Below are positions 52,471 to 64,000 of a stretch of DNA of 64,000 nt, piece by piece (the first letter of the stretch is position 1; the number at the start of each line of letters is the position of its first letter). The notes under the pieces are model-generated. The model saw only the letters and a list, made by a program, of their open reading frames with translations, was not told the origin of the DNA and ran no database searches. The stretch is taken from NCBI RefSeq assembly GCF_009709575.1, contig NZ_WIXO01000001.1, forward strand, positions 5,644,001-5,708,000, in the 5' to 3' direction. A program made the position numbers and the translations under genes. The stretch comes from Streptomyces taklimakanensis (lineage in GTDB: Bacteria; Actinomycetota; Actinomycetes; Streptomycetales; Streptomycetaceae).

Positions 52471-53250
52471 ATGGTGAGGAAAGACCCTTGGGTGAGGGAA
52501 CTGCGCAGGAGCGAGCGGCCCACGGCGCACGTGGTCCTCCTCCCGCACGCCGGGGGCGCCGCCACGTTCTTCGCGTCGTTCGCGCGGCACTTCCCCGAGG
52601 GCTTCGACGTCTCGGCGGTCCAGTACCCCGGACGGCAGGAGCGCCTCGGCGAACCCTTCGTCACCACCATCGAGGAGCTCGCCGACCGACTGACGCCGTC
52701 CTGCCGCCGGTATGCCGCCGACACCGTGCCGCTCGTGCTCTTCGGTCACAGCATGGGAGCGGCCGTGGCCTTCGAGACGGCGCTCCGACTCGCCGCCGAG
52801 GGCACGACGGCGCGGTGTCGTCTGGTCGTCTCCGGCAGGTCCGCTCCGTCGGTGCGTCGGGAGAGCCACGTGCATCGCGGCACGGACCGGGAGATCCTCG
52901 ACCACCTCGCCGAGTTGGGGGGAACCGACACCGAGGTCATGCGGGAGCCGGAGCTCATGAGCATGATCATGCCCGCCATTCGCAACGACTACCGTGCGAT
53001 CGAGCTGTACCGGCCGGCGGCGAACGTCGTGGTGGACATGCCGGTCATGTGCCTCACGGGCGACCGGGACCGGTGGGTCACGCACGAGGGGGCCGCCGCG
53101 TGGAAGGACCACACGTCCGCGGACTTCCGGCTGAGGACCTTTCCGGGAGGGCACTTCTACCTGACGGAGCACCGGGAGGCCGTGGCGCGCCTGGTGGCGG
53201 AGTGGGGCGGCTCCGTGCGCGATCGCCCCTCCCCGGGCGCCGACGGGTGA
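52471..53250 (+). CDS. Type II thioesterase
   Basis: A 259-residue alpha/beta hydrolase. The nucleophile is S94 in LFGHSMGAAVA, the late histidine is in FPGGHFYLTEH, and the aspartate is in MCLTGDRDRWV. The N-terminal LLPHAGGAATFFASFA is the RifR/GrsT signature. Such enzymes clear wrong acyl groups from PKS and NRPS carrier proteins. It lies between the indigoidine locus and the NRPS locus and could serve either. The same strand as the downstream NRPS genes favours the latter. The ATG at 52471 is chosen; GTG 52465 is possible. Confidence 0.9.
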   Translation: MVRKDPWVRELRRSERPTAHVVLLPHAGGAATFFASFARHFPEGFDVSAVQYPGRQERLGEPFVTTIEELADRLTPSCRRYAADTVPLVLFGHSMGAAVAFETALRLAAEGTTARCRLVVSGRSAPSVRRESHVHRGTDREILDHLAELGGTDTEVMREPELMSMIMPAIRNDYRAIELYRPAANVVVDMPVMCLTGDRDRWVTHEGAAAWKDHTSADFRLRTFPGGHFYLTEHREAVARLVAEWGGSVRDRPSPGADG

Positions 53251-54320
53251 CGCGCGGCGGGCCGGGCCGGGGGAGTTCGCGCCACCGGTGACGCCGGCCG
53301 CGGCCGGCGGGTGCTCGGTCCCGTGGGCGGGACGCCGCACGGGAGTTGATTCGCGAGGATGCACGACTCGCGCGAATCGTGCGCCGGCGCGCCCCCGTGC
53401 GCCCTTCTGTGCTGCGTGACCCGTGCTCGGCCGGTGTCCCCGGCCGGCCGTGCCACCCGAGGAGGACCGACCGGAGACCGACGGCCCGGTGGCGGGCCGA
53501 CCGGCGTCCCGCGGACGTTGCACGTGGTCGGGGGTGTGGCAGCCCGGTACCGGGGACCGGGGCCGGGGTGTCCGCGGTGACGCCGCACGGATTTTTTCGA
53601 CGGAGGGGTGTTTGCGGGTGCTCCGCAGGGGCACCCGCAGGGGCGGCGATCCGGCTCCCGAGCCGTCGTACGACGGGGCGGGCTTTCGCTGAAGCTGCTC
53701 GACGGCCGCGGCGGAAGGGCGAGAGAAACGCCCTCCGTGAAAATTCAGGGGGTTGCCATTGTGTGACACACCGTGAAGACTGTGGCCGGGTTCCATCGGG
53801 ACGAAGGCGCCCAGAGCGCGCATTGCGCCACTGCTCGGACAGCACCCGTCGAGCGTGTGCTCCTTCGTTCCGTACTCAGGCGTCAGACCCTCGTGGGTCT
53901 TCGCCTGTCCGTGTGTGTTCGGGGCAATCCGCGCAGCGGCTGCGCGGAGGGTTTCGCTGGGGGGTTTGTGATGCCGGCTTGGTCCGCTGGGTGGATGCCA
54001 CCGCCCGTCCTCGACCGGACGGAAGACCGAAGTGCGGTTGGGCGAATGTGTTGATCCGGTCCGAGCGACTCCGGTGACGAGCCGATGACGACCGCGCGGC
54101 CCGCCGGGGACGTCGCCGTGCCCCGCACCCCGCCGTCCGGGAGGGATCGGCGGACCGGTTGACGCCGCCGTCGGGCTCGGCCGTACGGTCGGCCGACGGC
54201 CGGAACGCACGTCACCGCACGCCGCTCCTCGCCGGCACGGGCCACGAGCCCTCCGGCGCAGCACGGCCCACCACGACCGTGGCCCCGTCGCGCCCGCACG
54301 CCCCACCCAAGGGAGAAAAG
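53251..54320. other. 1.07-kb non-coding region ahead of the NRPS locus
   Basis: No frame here has convincing codon bias or a recognisable product. It holds several dyads: an 18-bp palindrome (53292-53309), overlapping repeats GATTCGCG/CGCGAATC (53348-53378) and GCACGA/TCGTGC (53361-53382). It also holds TGTGTGACACA (53760-53770), the hairpin AGACCC-TCGT-GGGTCT (53885-53900) and CCGCGCAGC-G-GCTGCGCGG (53929-53947). The part from 53750 is AT-richer, and TTGCCA (53753-53758) could be a -35 box. It probably contains the cluster promoter and regulator sites or a non-coding RNA. Confidence 0.5.
53292..53309. terminator. 18-bp perfect palindrome after the thioesterase gene
   Basis: CGCCGGCCGCGGCCGGCG lies 41 bp beyond the type II thioesterase stop. 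It could act as a GC-rich terminator of the actinomycete type without a U-tract. Confidence 0.45.
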
Positions 54321-55529
54321 GTGACCAGCAGCCAACTGAGACAGAGAGCCTCGGCCTTCGACGCGTTAGCCGACCGGTGGCGGTCCTTACACGCCTCCGG
54401 GCCCGTGCTGTACGACGAGAAGCAGGGCCTGTGGCAGGTCGTGGACCACCGGGGCGTCGCCGCCGTACTCGCCGACCCGGTGACGTACTCCTCGGACCTC
54501 TCCCCGATCACCCCCACCCAGAAGGACTTCGAGGCCTTCCGGCAGGGCAACTTCGTCGGCATGGACCCGCCGGAGCACCGCAAGCTCCGCACGCTGGTGA
54601 GCCAGGCGTTCACCCCGCGAGTGGTGCACGGACTGGAACCGCGCATCGAGGACGTGTGCGCGCGCCTGCTGGACGCCGTCGCCGACCGCGACCGGTTCGA
54701 CCTCGTCGACGCGCTGGCCTATCCGCTCCCCATCATCGTGATCGCCGAACTGCTCGGCGTGCCGGCCGAGGACCACAGGCTGTTCCAGGAGTGGGCGAGC
54801 ACCCTGTTCGGCGGCGACCGGCTCGGCGAGACGCTCGACATGGCCGACCTGGAGCGGGCGCTGAAGGCCATCGCCCCGACCGTCCGCGAGATGAGCGGCT
54901 ACGTCCTGGAGCACATCCGCCACCGTCGCGCGCACCCCGGCGAGGACCTCACCAGCAAACTCCTCACCGCCGAGGTGGGCGGCACCCGACTGAGGGACGA
55001 GGAGATCGTCGGGTTCGTGGCCCTGCTGCTGGTCGCCGGGCACATCACCACCACCGCCCTGCTGGGCAACGCCGTCGTGACCTTCGACCGGCACCCCGGC
55101 ACGCTCGGCGCGCTGCGCGCCGACCCCGCCCGACTGCCGGACGCCGTCGAGGAGGTGCTGCGCTGGCTGCCCCCCTTCCCCGAACTGGGCCGCCGCACCA
55201 CCCGGCCCGTGGTCCTCGGCGGACACGACATCCCGGCCGACGCCCTGGTGATGGCCCACCTGGGAGCCGCCAACCGCGACCCGGCCCGCTTCACCGCGCC
55301 GGACGTCCTCGACGTGACCCGCAGCCCGAACCCCCACCTGACCTTCGGGCACGGCATCCACTTCTGCTTCGGCGCGCCACTGGCCCGACTGGAGGCACGG
55401 ATCGCGCTGCGCATGCTGCTCGATCGCTTCCGCCACATCGCCATCCCGTCACCCGACGAGGTCACGTTCCAGAACCCGGCCGTGATCGTCGGCGTACGCC
55501 ACCTGCCGATCGAGGTCGACCGGCCGTAG
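54321..55529 (+). CDS. Cytochrome P450 of the NRPS locus
   Basis: A 402-residue bacterial P450. The oxygen-binding helix I reads AGHITTTAL, K-helix EEVLRWLPP, haem loop FGHGIHFCFGAPLAR. All key residues are present, so it should be active with ferredoxin partners encoded elsewhere. Immediately upstream of a PBP-type thioesterase and an NRPS, it likely hydroxylates or couples an amino acid of the peptide. Codons 16 and 23 are both TTA (54366, 54387), so translation should depend on bldA tRNA. The GTG at 54321 follows GGGAGAAAAG. Confidence 0.93.
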   Translation: MTSSQLRQRASAFDALADRWRSLHASGPVLYDEKQGLWQVVDHRGVAAVLADPVTYSSDLSPITPTQKDFEAFRQGNFVGMDPPEHRKLRTLVSQAFTPRVVHGLEPRIEDVCARLLDAVADRDRFDLVDALAYPLPIIVIAELLGVPAEDHRLFQEWASTLFGGDRLGETLDMADLERALKAIAPTVREMSGYVLEHIRHRRAHPGEDLTSKLLTAEVGGTRLRDEEIVGFVALLLVAGHITTTALLGNAVVTFDRHPGTLGALRADPARLPDAVEEVLRWLPPFPELGRRTTRPVVLGGHDIPADALVMAHLGAANRDPARFTAPDVLDVTRSPNPHLTFGHGIHFCFGAPLARLEARIALRMLLDRFRHIAIPSPDEVTFQNPAVIVGVRHLPIEVDRP

Positions 55530-55624
55530 CGCCGGCCGCCGCCGCACCGGCCGGCCCCGCACCGCTCACCTCGCGGACCGGCCCGGTACCTTCCCCGCCA
55601 CATTCACCAGGAGTCCCCATTCCC

Positions 55625-56974
55625 ATGCCGTACCCCACCGGCGCTCCGGTCACCGACCGGCGGCCAACCCTCTCGCACCAGGTACTACAGGACCGCCTGG
55701 ATGCCCTCGCCCGCCTCCACCGGGTACCCGGCGCCCAACTGGCCGTGGACACCGGGACGCAGGTCCTGAGCGTGCACACCGGAACGGCCGACGTCGCCAC
55801 GGGCACCCCGTTCACCGCGGACACGGCCGTACCGCTGGGGTCCGTCACCAAGGCCTACACGGCGGCGGCCGTGATGATCCTGGCCGACGACGGCGACCTC
55901 GATCCGGACGACCCCGTCGTCGAGTTCCTCCCGGAGTTGCGGGAGTTACCCGAGGTGGCGATACGTCACCTGCTCGGCCACACCGCCGGCCTGCCCACCG
56001 GGCCGGACTCGGACACCGCCGCGGGCACCACCGCGTCCCGCTACCTGTCGACGGTCTGCACCGCACGGGACGCGCTGTTCGCACCCGGAACCGGTTTCTC
56101 CTACTCCAACGCCGGCTACGTCGCCGCCGGCCGACTGGTGGAGGCGGTGACGGGCATGACCTGGCAGGAAGCCGTCCGGGTGCTGCTGTTGGAGCCCCTC
56201 GGCACCGTGCCCGCCTTCCTCGACGACACCCGCCCCACCCGCCCGATCGCGGCCGGCCACGCCCTCAACACGGCATCGGGCCGGACGCGTCCGGCACACC
56301 AGAACCTGGCCCCCGTGGAGGCGCCGGCCGGCGCCCTGCTGGCGAGCGCCCTGGACCTGGCGGTGCTGGGGAAGGCACTGGCCGGCCGATCCGCCGCACT
56401 GCCGTCCGCCACCGCCGCGCGGATGCGCCGCCCCGAACCGGGCGCCGCCCCGGGGGTCTTGGCGGACGCCTGGGGCCTGGGCCTGGCGCTGTTCCGGCAG
56501 GACGGACGGTGGTGGTACGGCCACGACGGGAACGCGCAGGGCACCTCCTGCCACCTGCGGGCGGAGCCGGACGGCGGCATGGTGGTCGCCTTCACCGGAA
56601 ATGCCGGCGGCGCCACCGCCCTGTGGCGCGACCTGGTCGAGGACATCACCCGGATCACCGGTGTGCGGGTGCCGACCGCTCCGTCCCCCGCGCACCGGGG
56701 CGCCCCCGTCGCCCTCCCCGAGTGCGCCGGCACCTACCGCAACGGCCGGATGGAGTACCGGATCACGATCGGCGCGAACGGCTCGCCGGCGCTGTCCGTG
56801 GACGGCGACTCCCCGGTGCCCCTGATCTGCTACCCGGATCTCTCCTGCGACCTGGTCGACCCGGCCACCGGCCGGCGGGAACCCGGCGGGCGCTTCCACC
56901 GCGACCCCGTCACCGGTGCCGTCGACCGCGTCCAGATATCCGGCCGAACGGCCCGCCGCACCGACATCGCCTGA
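55625..56974 (+). CDS. Penicillin-binding-protein-type thioesterase (SurE-like peptide cyclase)
   Basis: A 449-residue serine hydrolase. The beta-lactamase/PBP domain (about 20-350) has S73-x-x-K76 in GSVTKAY, Y160-S-N162 in FSYSNAGY and the third motif in YGHDGNAQGTSC. A lipocalin-like C-terminal domain follows (about 365-449, GTYRNGRMEYRITIG). There is no signal peptide, so it is cytoplasmic rather than a wall enzyme. Length and two-domain layout match stand-alone PBP-type thioesterases (SurE, DsaJ, WolJ group) that release and head-to-tail cyclise NRPS peptides. The NRPS gene follows 122 bp downstream. Codon 108 is TTA (55946-55948). A resistance beta-lactamase is the alternative. Confidence 0.85.
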   Translation: MPYPTGAPVTDRRPTLSHQVLQDRLDALARLHRVPGAQLAVDTGTQVLSVHTGTADVATGTPFTADTAVPLGSVTKAYTAAAVMILADDGDLDPDDPVVEFLPELRELPEVAIRHLLGHTAGLPTGPDSDTAAGTTASRYLSTVCTARDALFAPGTGFSYSNAGYVAAGRLVEAVTGMTWQEAVRVLLLEPLGTVPAFLDDTRPTRPIAAGHALNTASGRTRPAHQNLAPVEAPAGALLASALDLAVLGKALAGRSAALPSATAARMRRPEPGAAPGVLADAWGLGLALFRQDGRWWYGHDGNAQGTSCHLRAEPDGGMVVAFTGNAGGATALWRDLVEDITRITGVRVPTAPSPAHRGAPVALPECAGTYRNGRMEYRITIGANGSPALSVDGDSPVPLICYPDLSCDLVDPATGRREPGGRFHRDPVTGAVDRVQISGRTARRTDIA

Positions 56975-57096
56975 CCCCCACCCGCCCCGCACGCGCGGAC
57001 GCCCACCACACCGCTCCGGTGGGCCCACGGGCCGCCTCCCCGGGCCGGCCCGTGCCCGCGCGCACCGCATCGTCCCCGCTCCGAAGGACTTCACCC

Positions 57097-64000
<6,904 letters not shown>

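Noticed and set aside
53346..54077. A 243-codon plus-strand frame in the gap before the P450
   Set aside because: Arg/Pro/Cys-rich sequence without GC3 bias, no ribosome site and no recognisable domain; treated as non-coding.
55625..56974. Annotation as a beta-lactamase resistance gene
   Set aside because: No signal peptide, a lipocalin-like second domain, and a position between a P450 and an NRPS. The beta-lactam option is kept only as an alternative.

Overview
The window is very GC-rich and gene-dense, with strong G/C third-position bias. It carries a whiE-type spore-pigment locus, a SpoIIE-type phosphatase, a snapalysin and rare TTA (bldA) leucine codons. Together these point to a Streptomyces or a very close sporulating actinomycete. 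I saw no rRNA, tRNA, CRISPR array or insertion sequence.

Left part (1-9.8 kb). A GH95 alpha-L-fucosidase (minus strand, cut by the window edge) faces a FadR-type GntR regulator. A tightly coupled plus-strand operon follows: FAH-family hydrolase, L-fuconate dehydratase, SDR dehydrogenase and fuconolactonase. This is the non-phosphorylative L-fucose route from released fucose towards pyruvate and lactate. An aminoglycoside-nucleotidyltransferase-like gene, a 42-residue membrane peptide and a secreted PGRP-type amidase come next, closed by a clear bidirectional terminator.

Spore pigment (9.8-18.6 kb). Seven minus-strand genes (SchA/CurD-like, cupin, KS-alpha, CLF, ACP, aromatase/cyclase, TcmI-like cyclase) and a divergent FAD monooxygenase reproduce the whiE gene order exactly. 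An MFS transporter follows.

Housekeeping and accessory stretch (18.6-36.6 kb). This holds a heterodimeric ABC exporter, a NUDIX hydrolase, and an iron-box pair (siderophore-interacting protein and GNAT acetyltransferase). It also holds a VOC protein, a DUF3103-like secreted protein, RNase H, a GntR regulator, a DoxX-like protein and DrrAB-type ABC genes. Snapalysin, a haem-type membrane protein, a PAS-GAF-PP2C phosphatase, a DUF488 protein and a GNAT complete the stretch.

Decayed cassette (36.8-40.7 kb). A FabG paralogue with unusual codon use sits convergent to the wreck of a deoxysugar operon. The wreck holds a frameshifted LmbU-type activator and a 3-aminotransferase with an internal deletion plus a frameshift. 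It ends in a chimera that fuses most of an NDP-hexose 2,3-dehydratase to the back half of a 4-ketoreductase.

Right part (40.9-64 kb). DoxX/AraC and a GH10 xylanase precede an indigoidine-synthetase operon (indC, tautomerase, maleate-isomerase-like protein, MFS) with a divergent TetR. Then come an ArsR/oxidoreductase pair around a perfect 20-bp palindrome, a type II thioesterase and a 1-kb non-coding stretch. Last is a nonribosomal peptide locus: P450, stand-alone penicillin-binding-protein-type thioesterase, and a large NRPS (A-PCP-C-A-PCP-E-C...) that runs off the window. The P450 and the PBP-type gene carry TTA codons. This last locus, predicted to make an unidentified, probably macrocyclic peptide, and the decaying sugar cassette are the two most notable items.
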